Shown here: positions 40,686 through 50,961 of the stretch, one piece after another
Position numbering within the stretch: the first letter of the stretch is position 1
How the letters are laid out: every line of letters begins with the position of its first letter
Assembly: GCF_016239305.1 (NCBI RefSeq)
Contig: NZ_JAEHOQ010000021.1
Span: 20,692-84,691, forward strand
DNA length: 64,000 bases
DNA from: Proteus vulgaris
GTDB lineage: Bacteria > Pseudomonadota > Gammaproteobacteria > Enterobacterales > Enterobacteriaceae
Direction: 5' to 3'
Position numbers and translations under genes: made by a program
Notes under the pieces: generated by a model
Databases searched by the model: none
The model's input: the letters and a program-made list of their open reading frames with translations, nothing else
Told to the model about the DNA's origin: nothing

Positions 40686-40733
40686 TTAGGCGCTAAAGTA
40701 AAAAAAGAAACGGAAAAAAGCGATATTTAACAT
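40686..40733 (-). CDS. pheM: pheST operon leader peptide PheM
   Basis: The peptide MLNIAFFRFFFYFSA has 15 residues, six of them phenylalanine, and matches E. coli PheM (14 residues) in pattern. Ribosome stalling at the Phe codons when charged tRNA-Phe is scarce prevents the downstream attenuator hairpin. It is read in frame from ATG 40731-40733 to TAA at 40686-40688 on the minus strand. Confidence 0.93.
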   Translation of the reverse strand: MLNIAFFRFFFYFSA

Positions 40734-40766
40734 GAATAATGTCTCTTCAAATATTAACTTATTGAA

Positions 40767-40796
40767 TTTATATCATTAAGCCACAAATTTAGACAA
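40767..40796 (-). promoter_or_regulatory. Probable pheM-pheST promoter
   Basis: Toward pheM, TTGTCT (40791-40796) and TATAAA (40767-40772) are 18 bp apart and end 33 bp before the pheM start. This lies just after the rplT terminator, so the pheST unit can be transcribed separately. Confidence 0.5.
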
Positions 40797-40798
40797 AA

Positions 40799-40825
40799 TA
40801 AAAGAGGGAGAAAACTCCCTCTTCC
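40799..40825 (-). terminator. Terminator after rplT
   Basis: AGAGGGAG and CTCCCTCT form an eight-bp stem with a short loop, followed by TTTATTTTG on the minus strand, 14 bp after rplT. Confidence 0.85.
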
Positions 40826-40838
40826 ATTGACTTAATAA

Positions 40839-41204
<366 letters not shown>

Positions 41205-41236
41205 CTAATGTCTATATTCTGTTAAAAAAATGATAC

Positions 41237-41488
<252 letters not shown>

Positions 41489-41527
41489 TCAGCCATTAAG
41501 GCTGACGCTATTACTTGAATTGCCCGA

Positions 41528-42067
41528 CTATTTCTTCTTCGGCGCTAACACCATGATCATCTGACGCCCTTCAATCTTATTAGGGAAAGATTCAACAGCA
41601 GCCAGTTCATCCAAATCTTCACGGATACGGTTAAGCATTTCCATACCGATTTGTTGGTGTGCCATTTCACGACCACGAAAACGTAGCGTGACTTTAGCTT
41701 TATCGCCATCTTCAAGAAAACGAATCAGGTTGCGTAGTTTGACCTGATAGTCGCCTTCATCTGTACCAGGACGGAATTTAACTTCCTTGACCTGAATAAC
41801 TTTTTGTTTCTTTTTCTGTTCTTTGAGAGTCTTACTTTTCTCATAGAGGAATTTGCCGTAGTCCATAATACGACAAACCGGCGGCTCGGCATTAGGACTA
41901 ATTTCAACTAAATCAGCACCTGCTTCCTCGGCTTTCTCAAGAGCCTCTTTCAGACTAACAACTCCAATCGGTTCGCCATCCAAACCTGTTAAACGAACTT
42001 CATGAGCGCGAATCTCACCATTGATGCGATTCTGACGCGTTGATTGAATTCTTTTTCCGCCTTTAAT
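41528..42067 (-). CDS. infC: Translation initiation factor IF-3 (AUU start)
   Basis: IF-3 keeps ribosomal subunits apart and checks start codon fidelity. Reading back from the obvious core ([34 protein letters not shown]) the frame extends to an ATT at 42065-42067, giving 179 residues beginning [33 protein letters not shown] lies just before it. This AUU start is the classical one by which IF-3 represses its own translation. Starting at the internal TTG 41983 would remove about 28 conserved residues. It begins three bases after thrS ends. Confidence 0.96.
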   Translation of the reverse strand: MKGGKRIQSTRQNRINGEIRAHEVRLTGLDGEPIGVVSLKEALEKAEEAGADLVEISPNAEPPVCRIMDYGKFLYEKSKTLKEQKKKQKVIQVKEVKFRPGTDEGDYQVKLRNLIRFLEDGDKAKVTLRFRGREMAHQQIGMEMLNRIREDLDELAAVESFPNKIEGRQMIMVLAPKKK

Positions 42068-42070
42068 ACC

Positions 42071-43999
42071 TTATTCCTCCAACTGATGAAGACTTCTGCT
42101 TCTAATTTCTTGCAGAAGCTTTTCTTTAAATTCGTTAACGTCAATACTGCCAAGGTCTTTTCCTCGACGAGTACGAACCGCCACTTTGCCTGATTCGACT
42201 TCTTTATCACCACAGACAAGCATGTACGGAACACGACGTAAAGTATGTTCACGAATTTTAAAGCCAATCTTCTCATTTCTCAAGTCTGCTTTTGCACGAA
42301 TTCCGGCATCTTGCAATTCTTTGACGAGTTTTTGTACATAATCAGCCTGTCCATCCGTGATATTCATCACGACAACCTGCTGTGGTGCCAACCAAGTTGG
42401 AAAGAATCCTGCGTATTCTTCTGTCAGAATACCAATAAAACGTTCTAAGGATCCTAGCACTGCTCGGTGAAGCATAACAGGTACTTTACGCTCGTTGTTT
42501 TCAGCGACATAAGACGCGCCTAAACGACCAGGTAGTGAGAAGTCTAATTGTACTGTACCACACTGCCATGCACGATCTAAACAATCGTAAAGTGTAAATT
42601 CAATTTTAGGGCCATAAAACGCCCCTTCACCCGGCTGATATTCAAATTCAATATTATTATCAGTCAAGGCTTTTGCTAAGTCTGCTTCCGCAACATCCCA
42701 TAATGCATCTTCACCGATACGTTTTTCTGGACGAGTAGACAGCTTAACAACGATTTTTTCAAATCCGAAAGTAGAATATACATCATAAATCAATTTGATG
42801 CAGTCATTTACTTCACTTAAAATTTGTTCTTCAGTACAGAAGATATGCGCATCATCTTGTGTAAAGCCACGAACACGCATTAAACCATGTAATGCACCTG
42901 ACGGTTCATTACGGTGGCAACTACCGAATTCAGCCATACGTAATGGTAAATCACGGTAAGAACGTAAACCTTGTTTAAAAATTTGTACGTGACCTGGGCA
43001 GTTCATTGGTTTAATACAATATTCACGGTTTTCCGAAGAAGTTGTGAACATATTTTCTTTGTAGTTTTCCCAATGGCCTGTTTTTTCCCAAAGAACACGA
43101 TCCATCATAAATGGACCTTTTACTTCTTGGTAATCATATTCTTTTAATTTACAACGTACAAATGTTTCTAACTCACGGAAAATTGTCCAGCCATCATTAT
43201 GCCAGAAAGCCATACCAGGTGCTTCTTCTTGCATATGATATAAATCAAGCTGTTTACCAATTTTACGGTGGTCTCGTTTTGCAGCTTCTTCTAAGCGATT
43301 TAAGTAGGCTTTTAGCTGTTTTTTATCAGCCCAAGCTGTACCATAAATGCGTTGTAGCATTTTATTATCGCTGTTACCGCGCCAATATGCGCCTGCGATT
43401 TTCTGTAATTTAAAGTTATGGCAGAAACGCATATTTGGAACATGTGGTCCACGGCACATATCAACATATTCTTGATGATGATAAAGACCCGGTTGTGAAT
43501 CTTGACTGATATTTTCATCAAGAATAGCAACTTTATAATCTTCACCACGGGAAACAAATGTTTCACGAGCTTCAGCCCAGCTTACGCGTTTTTTAATCAC
43601 ATCGTAATCTGTTTTCGCCAACTCTAGCATGCGTTTTTCTAGAGTTTCTAAATCTTCCTGTGTGAGAGAATGGTCTAAATCCACATCGTAGTAGAAACCA
43701 TTTTCGATAACAGGACCAATCGCCATTTTGGTTTGTGGCCATAATTGTTTAATAGCATGCCCTAATAAGTGAGCACAAGAGTGACGAATAATTTCAAGAC
43801 CTTCATCATCTTTTGCGGTAATAATCGCCAGATTTGCATCATGTTCGATTAACTCACAGGCATCTACCAGTTCACCATTAACACGGCCTGCAATACATGC
43901 TTTTGCAAGTCCAGGGCCGATATCTGCAGCGACATCCATGACAGAAACTGCATTTTCAAATTGACGTTGGCTTCCGTCAGGAAGAGTAATAATTGGCAT
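42071..43999 (-). CDS. thrS: Threonine-tRNA ligase
   Basis: ThrRS, 642 residues as in E. coli. It has an N-terminal TGS domain (1-60), the editing domain with [16 protein letters not shown] and CRGPHVPNM (His and Cys residues for Ser-tRNA editing), the class II catalytic core ([20 protein letters not shown] in part) and a C-terminal anticodon-binding domain. It is expected to repress its own translation through the leader hairpin at 44018-44045. It heads the thrS-infC-rpmI-rplT cluster. Confidence 0.97.
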   Translation of the reverse strand: MPIITLPDGSQRQFENAVSVMDVAADIGPGLAKACIAGRVNGELVDACELIEHDANLAIITAKDDEGLEIIRHSCAHLLGHAIKQLWPQTKMAIGPVIENGFYYDVDLDHSLTQEDLETLEKRMLELAKTDYDVIKKRVSWAEARETFVSRGEDYKVAILDENISQDSQPGLYHHQEYVDMCRGPHVPNMRFCHNFKLQKIAGAYWRGNSDNKMLQRIYGTAWADKKQLKAYLNRLEEAAKRDHRKIGKQLDLYHMQEEAPGMAFWHNDGWTIFRELETFVRCKLKEYDYQEVKGPFMMDRVLWEKTGHWENYKENMFTTSSENREYCIKPMNCPGHVQIFKQGLRSYRDLPLRMAEFGSCHRNEPSGALHGLMRVRGFTQDDAHIFCTEEQILSEVNDCIKLIYDVYSTFGFEKIVVKLSTRPEKRIGEDALWDVAEADLAKALTDNNIEFEYQPGEGAFYGPKIEFTLYDCLDRAWQCGTVQLDFSLPGRLGASYVAENNERKVPVMLHRAVLGSLERFIGILTEEYAGFFPTWLAPQQVVVMNITDGQADYVQKLVKELQDAGIRAKADLRNEKIGFKIREHTLRRVPYMLVCGDKEVESGKVAVRTRRGKDLGSIDVNEFKEKLLQEIRSRSLHQLEE

Positions 44000-44017
44000 T
44001 TAAAATCCTTATTTACA

Positions 44018-44045
44018 GTGGTGACCCATACGCAAGATCACTTGT
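44018..44045 (-). promoter_or_regulatory. thrS translational operator (anticodon-like hairpin)
   Basis: In the thrS leader, GTGATC and GGTCAC form a stem around the loop TTGCGTATG, which contains CGT, the anticodon of a threonine tRNA. The AAATAAGG ribosome-binding site follows. It closely matches the E. coli thrS operator domain 2, by which ThrRS blocks ribosome binding. Confidence 0.85.
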
Positions 44046-44265
44046 AAGCTTTTTATTTCATCTATATTCAGTACGTTACGACAATTTCTCACTTTACCTC
44101 GCGAGGTTTGTACTCAGTTATGTACACAATATTTTATATAAATATCCATAGCATCACTGAGCCTTATCGCAACTCAGGGGGGATATTATCACAGACAGTA
44201 AAGATTTATACATTTATCTGCCTTTCTTTCCTCAAGAAAATACAAAATAGAAACCACAAAAAAAC

Positions 44266-45606
44266 TCACTCATCACATTGTATTAATTGACTTGATATCC
44301 TTTTCTCTATCTCTTTTTTATCATCTATATCTTTGATGACATAGTTATATTCAAGATGTCGAAGTAAATAGCTAAAGCAAGTTTTTTCTTTTTCTAATTT
44401 ATCTGCTAAATAGCTATATCCATTACATTTATAATCACTTGTATTCACAAGGTTATTATCTAACACTGCTAAAATTAGATCCTTACTACCATTACTAAAA
44501 ATAAAGGTATTTATATCAAAAGGCATTACACCTTTATCACAGCCGGATGTAGATAATGTTGAGGTATCCATAAGAATTTGAGTAAATAGTTGAGGATTTT
44601 TCTTTCCTTCATCAACAACATATTTAATGTCATCTTCGATGATAGCAAAACCTAATTTAATAAAAGGATCATTTTTATCGAGATATTTTTTAAGGTATTG
44701 TGCATATTTTAACTGGTGATTTCTTAACGCGTATATAAATTCTTTTTGATCAAAAATAATATAGTTTTTAAATTCAGGGCGCTGTTGAAGAATGTAGTCA
44801 ATCTTTTTCGCATAATCATCAAAGGAGCCTGTATAGATGAATCCACCTTGAAAAGATTGTATTATGGTGTTGCCAAGTTCCTTTTTCCCCTCATCTGTAA
44901 GAGTACTATAAAATTCCTTATCGATAAATAAATCGACCACATTTTCATTCCATTCTGCTATTGAAAACTCATTATCAAACAGTGGGTAATTCGTTGTTTT
45001 ATAAAACAAATAGATGGATTTTATTTTTTTATTTTGTTTCACGCAATCAGTTAAAAACCAGAGTGATTTTTTATCGAATGTTTTTATCAAAGCTGTGTTA
45101 TAAAAAAATTCAACTTCTATACTATAAGGATCAGGGCAACTTCCTTTCCAAACTTTATCTAATGCGTCTAAGTCACCTTTTTGTAAAAAGTGGATCACTC
45201 TCTCTTTTTTATCTCCCATCATTTTTTGTGGGAAATAATATGAGTTGTAAGCTAAAAATGACAATATGAAGGCTATCCAATAGCCCAATATTTTAGGATT
45301 TCTTTTTCTGACGATATGAAGATAAATAAAAGGTAGACAGAAAAATAATAAGCCTAAAAAAATAAATTGAGGTTCATTACTCTTAATAACATCGAGCTCC
45401 CCCGTTGAAATTAAAGTGGCATTAAAATAGAAAGTAATATTAATTATTATCAAAAGCAAAGAAAATAATATGGATTTTTTTAGTGGAGCCTGGACATGCT
45501 TAAATGTTGATATTACAACAAAAAAATAATAAAAAGGTGTTAAATATAAGATGGCCATTGCAATAAAAAAAACAGCCATTATGAAAACAGCAATTTCACC
45601 ACTCAT
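44266..45606 (-). CDS. Uncharacterised membrane protein with weak ankyrin-like repeats
   Basis: I do not recognise this 446-residue protein. The first 125 residues hold four hydrophobic segments (about 5-30, 45-65, 80-98 and 106-124). The rest, about 320 residues, is soluble, helical and lysine-rich, and contains stretches that read like degenerate ankyrin repeats, for example FLQKGDLDALDKVW and SKDLILAVLDNNLVN. ATG 45606 has AAGGA seven bases before it. From memory, E. coli carries the ankyrin gene arpB next to thrS, so this may be a remote positional counterpart. Codon use is very AT-rich compared with its neighbours, which suggests accessory origin. It stands alone, with about 265 bp before thrS. 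Confidence 0.7.
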   Translation of the reverse strand: MSGEIAVFIMAVFFIAMAILYLTPFYYFFVVISTFKHVQAPLKKSILFSLLLIIINITFYFNATLISTGELDVIKSNEPQFIFLGLLFFCLPFIYLHIVRKRNPKILGYWIAFILSFLAYNSYYFPQKMMGDKKERVIHFLQKGDLDALDKVWKGSCPDPYSIEVEFFYNTALIKTFDKKSLWFLTDCVKQNKKIKSIYLFYKTTNYPLFDNEFSIAEWNENVVDLFIDKEFYSTLTDEGKKELGNTIIQSFQGGFIYTGSFDDYAKKIDYILQQRPEFKNYIIFDQKEFIYALRNHQLKYAQYLKKYLDKNDPFIKLGFAIIEDDIKYVVDEGKKNPQLFTQILMDTSTLSTSGCDKGVMPFDINTFIFSNGSKDLILAVLDNNLVNTSDYKCNGYSYLADKLEKEKTCFSYLLRHLEYNYVIKDIDDKKEIEKRISSQLIQCDE

Positions 45607-45848
45607 AAGCATCCTTATTCTCTCGTAAATATACTTAATTTTATATGACTATTTTTAATTACTCTAAGACTTACAATAGTAATATTATTATTTTTCCGTA
45701 TTCTTCCTCGTACTTATTATCATTTAATATATTTTATTTTTAGATTTTTATCACAATTCTATTGTGTCTATCCCTACCAATCTTGAAAACTGTTTTTTTA
45801 TACAGTATCTTTAAGCCAATATGTTCACTTGCAAAAAAGAACCTTATT

Positions 45849-46262
45849 ATGAAATTTGTTATGCACGAAAATGTACCTACTGTTGAAGAATATTGTGCTA
45901 TGCGCCTAAAAGCGGGATTATCTCCACGAACAATCAAAACTGCCAGTATCGCGCTTCCCAACAGTTTATATGCTGTTTCAATACGATATAACAATATATT
46001 AGTAGCTATGGGACGTGTTGTTGGTGATGGTGCTTGCAACTTTGAAATTGTGGATATTGCAGTAGATCCTCATTATCAAGGCCAAGGTCTTGGTCGACAA
46101 GTAATGAAGTGTATCGATGATTATCTGACTTCTGCCACATTTGAAGACTCTTATGTTTCTATGATTGCAGATAAACCTGAATTTTATGAAAAACTAGGAT
46201 ATCAATCTGTTGCTCCTAAAAGCCAAGGAATGACAAAAAAATTTCTCAAGCTAAGCGCTTAA
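45849..46262 (+). CDS. GNAT family N-acetyltransferase
   Basis: A 137-residue protein with the GNAT acetyl-CoA-binding signature: VDIAVDPHYQGQGLGRQVM (the QxxGxG/A pattern) at about 73-91, and a late ADKPEFYEKLGYQ segment. The substrate is unknown; the size suits a small-molecule or protein acetyltransferase. ATG 45849 follows a weak AAAGAA ribosome-binding site; the open frame continues upstream without similarity. Confidence 0.85.
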   Translation: MKFVMHENVPTVEEYCAMRLKAGLSPRTIKTASIALPNSLYAVSIRYNNILVAMGRVVGDGACNFEIVDIAVDPHYQGQGLGRQVMKCIDDYLTSATFEDSYVSMIADKPEFYEKLGYQSVAPKSQGMTKKFLKLSA

Positions 46263-46452
46263 TCTTCTTACCTATAAAAATAGCCTGTGATGTTAATCAA
46301 AGGCTACTTGCCCTATATGTCTTATAGACAAATTTTGCCTTTTTTATAAGTTTTTATTACCATCAATACCAATCAAGCGGAAACCGTGGCTTTAAAAATA
46401 ACAATCTCTGGGGCGGGCCAGAACCTTCATTATTAACATAAAGGTGTATAAC

Positions 46453-46896
46453 GTGTTTTATCTAAAGCCCCGTCCTCGTAAATTAGTCTATGCTATTACC
46501 TTCGAAACTCTCGCGATTTTATTAAGCACTGTTTTACTTGCAATATTAAGCCAAAGTCAATCACATAATTCACTACCTGTTGCGATTGCTGTTTCTGTTA
46601 TTGCCCTGATTTGGAATTATATCTTTAATTCTTTCTTTGAGTTTTTTGAGTTAAAACTAAAAATAGAAAAACGTACAATAATCATACGTCTTGTCCATGC
46701 TGTTAGCTTTGAATTGGGTTTGTTTTTCTTTACTATTCCACTTTATATGTGGTGGTATAACGTTGGTTTTATAAAGGCCATAAGTATGGAGATCACCATT
46801 TTAGTGTTCTTCTTTATCTACACCTATTTGTTTACGCTAGTTTTCGATAAATTATGCCCTCGAATTTACTCAGCCGAAAATAAAGCAGTGCAATAA
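46453..46896 (+). CDS. PACE family (AceI-like) efflux transporter
   Basis: A four-helix membrane protein of about 147 residues made of two bacterial transmembrane pair domains. The repeated motifs of PACE transporters are seen: RKLVYAITFETLAILL with the membrane Glu in the first pair and RLVHAVSFELGLFF in the second, and WNYIFNSFFEFFE between them. AceI and relatives export chlorhexidine and other biocides or short diamines. I chose GTG 46453 with AAGGTG upstream; GTG 46444 is a possible alternative three codons earlier. Its stop directly abuts that of a convergent AraC regulator. Confidence 0.85.
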   Translation: MFYLKPRPRKLVYAITFETLAILLSTVLLAILSQSQSHNSLPVAIAVSVIALIWNYIFNSFFEFFELKLKIEKRTIIIRLVHAVSFELGLFFFTIPLYMWWYNVGFIKAISMEITILVFFFIYTYLFTLVFDKLCPRIYSAENKAVQ

Positions 46897-47640
46897 TTAG
46901 TCTTGCCTATATTCTGTAGGACTTTTATTAAAATATTGGCGGAACACCTGACTAAATGCAGAATGAGAATCATACCCTACCGCTAAAGCAATATTCTCAA
47001 TATTTGTTGATGTATATTTCAATAACTCGGCGGCTTTATTAAGTCGCTGTTTAGTCACATATTGCATAACAGACATACCCAGCTCAGATTTCATTTTTCT
47101 TTGTAATGTACTTGCTGAGGTATTAAATGCCAATGCAATATCGTGTGTTGTAAGTGGTGTATGAAGCTTATTTGCTAACCACGCATCAAGATTATCACGC
47201 CAATCTTTTTGTATCTCCATTTGAGCAAGCAAAAGTCGTGTTATGGTTGAATACTGCTCGGGAGATTGAGGATATTGATGCAACCACTCTAATAACCCTA
47301 GAGCTGCGGGTGATAATACGAATTGCCCCCCCTTTTCACTCAATTGCCATTGTGAGGTTACGGGTAATTCTAAAATAAGATTTTTATTATCTTTATTGCC
47401 AGAAAATGCGTGATTAATAGTCGGAGGGATAATTAAGCAATTTTGATTAGAAATAAGAAAATCTTCTCGATTAAAATTAACTTCCATCGAGCCTGACAAC
47501 CCAAAAATAATCTGCCATAAATTATCATGCTGATGAGATACCGTCTCTTGTGTATAACATCGTAAATGTAATTGAGGTAATAACAAAAGACACTCCTCCT
47601 TTTCAATGCACTGGTTGATAAACACTATATCAAAACTCAA
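46897..47640 (-). CDS. AraC family transcriptional regulator with cupin-like sensor domain
   Basis: A 247-residue regulator. The N-terminal half (about 10-110) has a cupin-like form (HQHDNLWQIIFGLSGSMEV), which would bind a small ligand; the C-terminal half carries two helix-turn-helix motifs (HDIALAFNTSASTLQRKMK and NIALAVGYDSHSAFSQVFRQ) ending in FNKSPTEYR. It is convergent with the PACE gene, a common arrangement but not proof of regulation. The ligand is unknown. Confidence 0.88.
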   Translation of the reverse strand: MSFDIVFINQCIEKEECLLLLPQLHLRCYTQETVSHQHDNLWQIIFGLSGSMEVNFNREDFLISNQNCLIIPPTINHAFSGNKDNKNLILELPVTSQWQLSEKGGQFVLSPAALGLLEWLHQYPQSPEQYSTITRLLLAQMEIQKDWRDNLDAWLANKLHTPLTTHDIALAFNTSASTLQRKMKSELGMSVMQYVTKQRLNKAAELLKYTSTNIENIALAVGYDSHSAFSQVFRQYFNKSPTEYRQD

Positions 47641-47694
47641 CAGAACATCACTATCGAAGAGTATCTTGTTAGGAAATTATTATGCTAAACAAAC

Positions 47695-48033
47695 TTAAGC
47701 CAAACGTGAACCGTTTGGTAAAGGTAAATTAAATTCAGCTAATACAATCGCACCTGTTTCATCTGGTGCTCCGGTAATTAGCACTTCGGACTTAATGCCG
47801 GCTATACGCTTAACAGGGAAGTTACAAACACATAAAATACGACGCCCAATAAGTTCTTCAGGGGCGTAATTTACCGTAATTTGGGCACTAGAACGCTTGA
47901 TACCCAATTCACCTAAATCTACCTCCATAACATAAGCAGGTTTATTCGCTTTTTTATTTATTTCTGCGCTAACAATTGTTCCTACACGCATTTCTACACG
48001 GAGAAAATCATCCCATTCAATTAAGTTTGTCAT
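47695..48033 (-). CDS. csaA: CsaA-type tRNA-binding protein
   Basis: A single OB-fold EMAP/Trbp111-type domain of 112 residues. The signature is CsaA-like: VEMRVGTIVSAEI near the start, IKRSSAQITVNYAPEELIGR in the centre and CNFPVKRIAGIKSEVL near the end. Such proteins bind tRNA as dimers; CsaA of Bacillus was also proposed to have export chaperone activity. It resembles CsaA more than the E. coli YgjH paralogue. It stands alone on the minus strand. Confidence 0.88.
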   Translation of the reverse strand: MTNLIEWDDFLRVEMRVGTIVSAEINKKANKPAYVMEVDLGELGIKRSSAQITVNYAPEELIGRRILCVCNFPVKRIAGIKSEVLITGAPDETGAIVLAEFNLPLPNGSRLA

Positions 48034-48299
48034 TTTTTACCAATCTATTTTATTTACAGTGATACCTTGATTACTGAGTTATAGATTAGCATGCATCATG
48101 CAACCTCACCTGTAGCAAGACAACCATTCTTTGTTGAGAAAGAATCATCCTATTCTCTTTTTTCACTATTTTAATTGCTTATAATTTTTCGTATTTTTAA
48201 CCATTATTTAAATAGTCATACCATTTCATAAATTTGTTATGTATAAAAAGTATTCTTTAATGGTGAGTTTTTTCGTTACTAAAGCAGGGAAAATATGAA

Positions 48300-48896
48300 A
48301 TGAAAAAAATAACAGATTGGATTACTCTTGAAGGAAAACTCGTGCGCTTAGTACCTCTCTGTATGGAGCACTATTCAGACTTATATGAGTTAATTGAGAA
48401 AGATAGACCCGATAAGCTTTGGTATACCACTGTTCCTTCTGTAACAGAATTGAAACGTGATATTGAATCTAAGCTTCAATTACAACAAAAAGGATTAATG
48501 TTACCCTTCACCATTTATTCCCAAGCAAATAACCGTGCTGTAGGCATAACAACCTTTATGAATATTGATAACCAAACACCAAGGTTAGAAATAGGCTCAA
48601 CATGGTATGCAAAAGAAGTACAAAGAACAGGAATTAATACTGAAGCTAAATACTTATTGCTTAAATATGCGCTGGAAGAGTTACAGTGTATTGCTGTTGA
48701 ATTTCGTACTCACATATTAAACCAAACAAGTCGTAGAGCAATTGAGCGACTAGGCGCAAAACTCGATGGTATTTTACGTAACCATCGACTAACAACAGGT
48801 GGCCAAAAAAGGGATACATGTGTTTATAGCATTACTGATTATGACTGGCCTTCAGTAAAAATACATTTAGAGTGGTTAATGAAGAAATACCAATAA
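48300..48896 (+). CDS. GNAT family N-acetyltransferase, RimJ/RimL-like
   Basis: A 198-residue acetyltransferase of the RimJ/RimL/SpeG-like subgroup, with EIGSTWYAKEVQRTGINTEAK in the acetyl-CoA region (about 99-120) and NQTSRRAIERLGAKLDGILR at 145-165, typical of this group. Substrate unknown. The ATG at 48300 overlaps a two-codon mini-frame ATGAAATGA that starts at 48295. Confidence 0.88.
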   Translation: MKKITDWITLEGKLVRLVPLCMEHYSDLYELIEKDRPDKLWYTTVPSVTELKRDIESKLQLQQKGLMLPFTIYSQANNRAVGITTFMNIDNQTPRLEIGSTWYAKEVQRTGINTEAKYLLLKYALEELQCIAVEFRTHILNQTSRRAIERLGAKLDGILRNHRLTTGGQKRDTCVYSITDYDWPSVKIHLEWLMKKYQ

Positions 48897-48995
48897 ACAT
48901 TAAGATTATTATGCTTAAAAATAACTTTTTTGCTATTTAATTTGTTATCATAAATGCTCCTTAATTACCTGTTATTATAGGAGCTTTTATATTCC

Positions 48996-49709
48996 ATGCA
49001 CTCTGCTTACCAGTTTTTTCAGGCTCTTGGCCTTGGTCTTATTTTACTTTTACCTTTAACTAATCCATTAACGACTGTTGCTCTTTGGCTTGGTCTTTCA
49101 GGAAATATGACCAAAGAACAGCGTAATCAACAATCTTTAATGGCATGTGTCTATATTTTCCTTATTATGACCATCGCGTTTTATGCGGGTCGCGTCATAA
49201 TGACAACATTTGGTATTTCGATACCCGGTCTTCGTATTGCAGGTGGGATGATAGTGGCCTTTATTGGCTTTAGTATGCTGTTTCCTAATACACCTAATGT
49301 TGATGATCCTATTGCCGACGATAATAACCCTCACCACAATCCCAAAGAACCCAATATTGCTTTTGTTCCTTTAGCAATGCCAAGTACCGCAGGGCCAGGA
49401 ACTATTGCAATGATAATCAGTACAGCGGCATCAATACCTTCGCGTACTGATATTGCACAATGGGTATTGTATGTTGCTCCTGTAACGACCTTCTTTTTAA
49501 TTAGTGTGATTGTTTGGCTGTCCCTTCGTGGCTCCACCGGCATTATGAAATATTTAGGTCACAGTGGTATTGATGCTATTTCTCGTGTGATGGGATTTTT
49601 ATTAATCTGTATGGGCGTTCAATTTATGATTAACGGCGTTCTTGAAATTATTGCCGATTTGCCTGCTTTATTAAAACAGGCTCAAGCAGTAGCTAATTTG
49701 CCAGATTAA
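48996..49709 (+). CDS. marC: MarC family inner membrane protein
   Basis: A six-helix membrane protein of 237 residues close to E. coli MarC, including [19 protein letters not shown] and [20 protein letters not shown] (split reading). Despite its name MarC is not known to confer multiple drug resistance; its function is unclear. Here it is not next to marRAB, which I do not see. Its stop overlaps that of emtA by four bases, with no terminator between. Confidence 0.9.
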   Translation: MHSAYQFFQALGLGLILLLPLTNPLTTVALWLGLSGNMTKEQRNQQSLMACVYIFLIMTIAFYAGRVIMTTFGISIPGLRIAGGMIVAFIGFSMLFPNTPNVDDPIADDNNPHHNPKEPNIAFVPLAMPSTAGPGTIAMIISTAASIPSRTDIAQWVLYVAPVTTFFLISVIVWLSLRGSTGIMKYLGHSGIDAISRVMGFLLICMGVQFMINGVLEIIADLPALLKQAQAVANLPD

Positions 49710-50377
49710 TTATCTCCTGCATGGTAAGCTGCTCTTACTTTAGCTAAATAACGTGGTGCTTGAGTTGCCGGATGATTTTTTTCAACGTAACGATAAAAAT
49801 CGTCCGCACTCATTGAATTAATTTTAGCTATCGCATTAGCTCTATCTTTATCAAATGTTCTCAATAAAGCACCTGCACCATTAACATAAGCAAGAATGGT
49901 GGCATAATAAAGTGTTTCAGGATCAGCAATACCAACAAGGTGGCGCTCTCTTAATAGTTGAATATAAGCAGTACCTAAATCAATATTAATAGCAGGATCT
50001 TTTAATTGAGCAGTCGTTGGTTGTCCCACTTTTCCTCTATTTTGATAAACATCTCTTCCTGCTGTCGATGCTTTAATTTGCATTAATCCAACTGCATTTG
50101 ATTTACTTATTACCTCAGGTCTAAAGTTAGATTCAACCTGGATAATCGCTTTAATTAATGTTTCATCAACATTATAACGGCTAGAGGCTTGCTGTATGTG
50201 GTTATCAAAAGGTGTTGCTTTCCATTGTGCTGTGGATATTGAAGCATTATTAATACGGCTATTTATCGGCTTTTGGCTTAAAAATCGAGATGTGTCTTTT
50301 TGAATTGGTTGTCGTGCATTATCAGCACAACCAGCAAGAAGAAAAATTGCCAAAGAAAAGATGATTTTTACTTTCAC
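49706..50377 (-). CDS. emtA: Membrane-bound endolytic murein transglycosylase EmtA (MltE)
   Basis: A lipoprotein with lipobox FLLAGCADN and an SLT-fold transglycosylase domain of about 150 residues. The catalytic Glu lies in [20 protein letters not shown] followed by LMQIKAS, and [12 protein letters not shown] is specific to EmtA. The product has 223 residues, about 20 more than E. coli, from a longer linker after the lipobox. The start is GTG at 50377, with AGAGGA six bases before it. It makes endolytic cuts in glycan strands. Confidence 0.92.
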   Translation of the reverse strand: MKVKIIFSLAIFLLAGCADNARQPIQKDTSRFLSQKPINSRINNASISTAQWKATPFDNHIQQASSRYNVDETLIKAIIQVESNFRPEVISKSNAVGLMQIKASTAGRDVYQNRGKVGQPTTAQLKDPAINIDLGTAYIQLLRERHLVGIADPETLYYATILAYVNGAGALLRTFDKDRANAIAKINSMSADDFYRYVEKNHPATQAPRYLAKVRAAYHAGDN

Positions 50378-50906
50378 GTTTTATCCTCTTGCATAAAGGG
50401 TTGTATAAAGACATATTTTATATATCAACAAGTTGAAAATATATTATTCTATTTCCACACAAAAATACATGCTGAAATATGGCAAAGTGCGAGAAATAAA
50501 TCAATCTATTACTACTTCCCGTATGTGCGTTTTATCTCAAATTTATCCTATTTTCTGTTTTCTTCCCAAAATCTCTCAATCAGAATCGAGCCCGCCATAA
50601 GTAGGTTTATATTGGATTATTGCTTATTCTAAAATAAATCATATGAATTAATTATGATGAGATGAGCGTTTATGAGTAACTATAAAAACTGTAGAAGTAT
50701 AATAAGCGTTGTTTTTCAGGAAAAGTGCACTTTTATCAGTAATAAAAATAAGCTCTTGCACAAATAGTTACGAACGATTGTTAATTTTTGTGACAAAACC
50801 CGACAATCTACTTAACATTTATTGGAATACATGTTGTTATCTTATTTCTAGTCGTTATCAAATGAAGCTTTTTGCACAGAGATAACTTGACTTTCTTGAA
50901 ATGATA
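50378..50906. other. Gap between emtA and sitA
   Basis: About 530 bp of AT-rich DNA before the sit Fur box. I see no frame with a convincing ribosome-binding site and no clear structured RNA. It must hold the emtA and sitA promoters. Confidence 0.5.
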
Positions 50907-50927
50907 TTGATAATCATTATCAATTGA
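50887..50927 (+). promoter_or_regulatory. sitA promoter and Fur box
   Basis: ATTGATAATCATTATCAAT (about 50907-50926) is a fully symmetrical Fur palindrome. TTGACT (50887-50892) and GATAAT (50910-50915) are 17 bp apart and would form the promoter, so Fur would cover the -10 element. MntR control, known for sit in Salmonella, could not be recognised. Confidence 0.85.
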
Positions 50928-50961
50928 GAAGATAACTCTGCAACTATAAGGCAATAATAAT

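Noticed and set aside
41989..42276. 95-codon minus-strand frame across the thrS-infC junction
   Set aside because: It is a shifted frame of the thrS end and infC start; both real genes are conserved there.
46279..46306. Hairpin TAGCC/GGCTA after the first acetyltransferase as a terminator
   Set aside because: The stem is only five bp with mismatches inside and no T-run follows.
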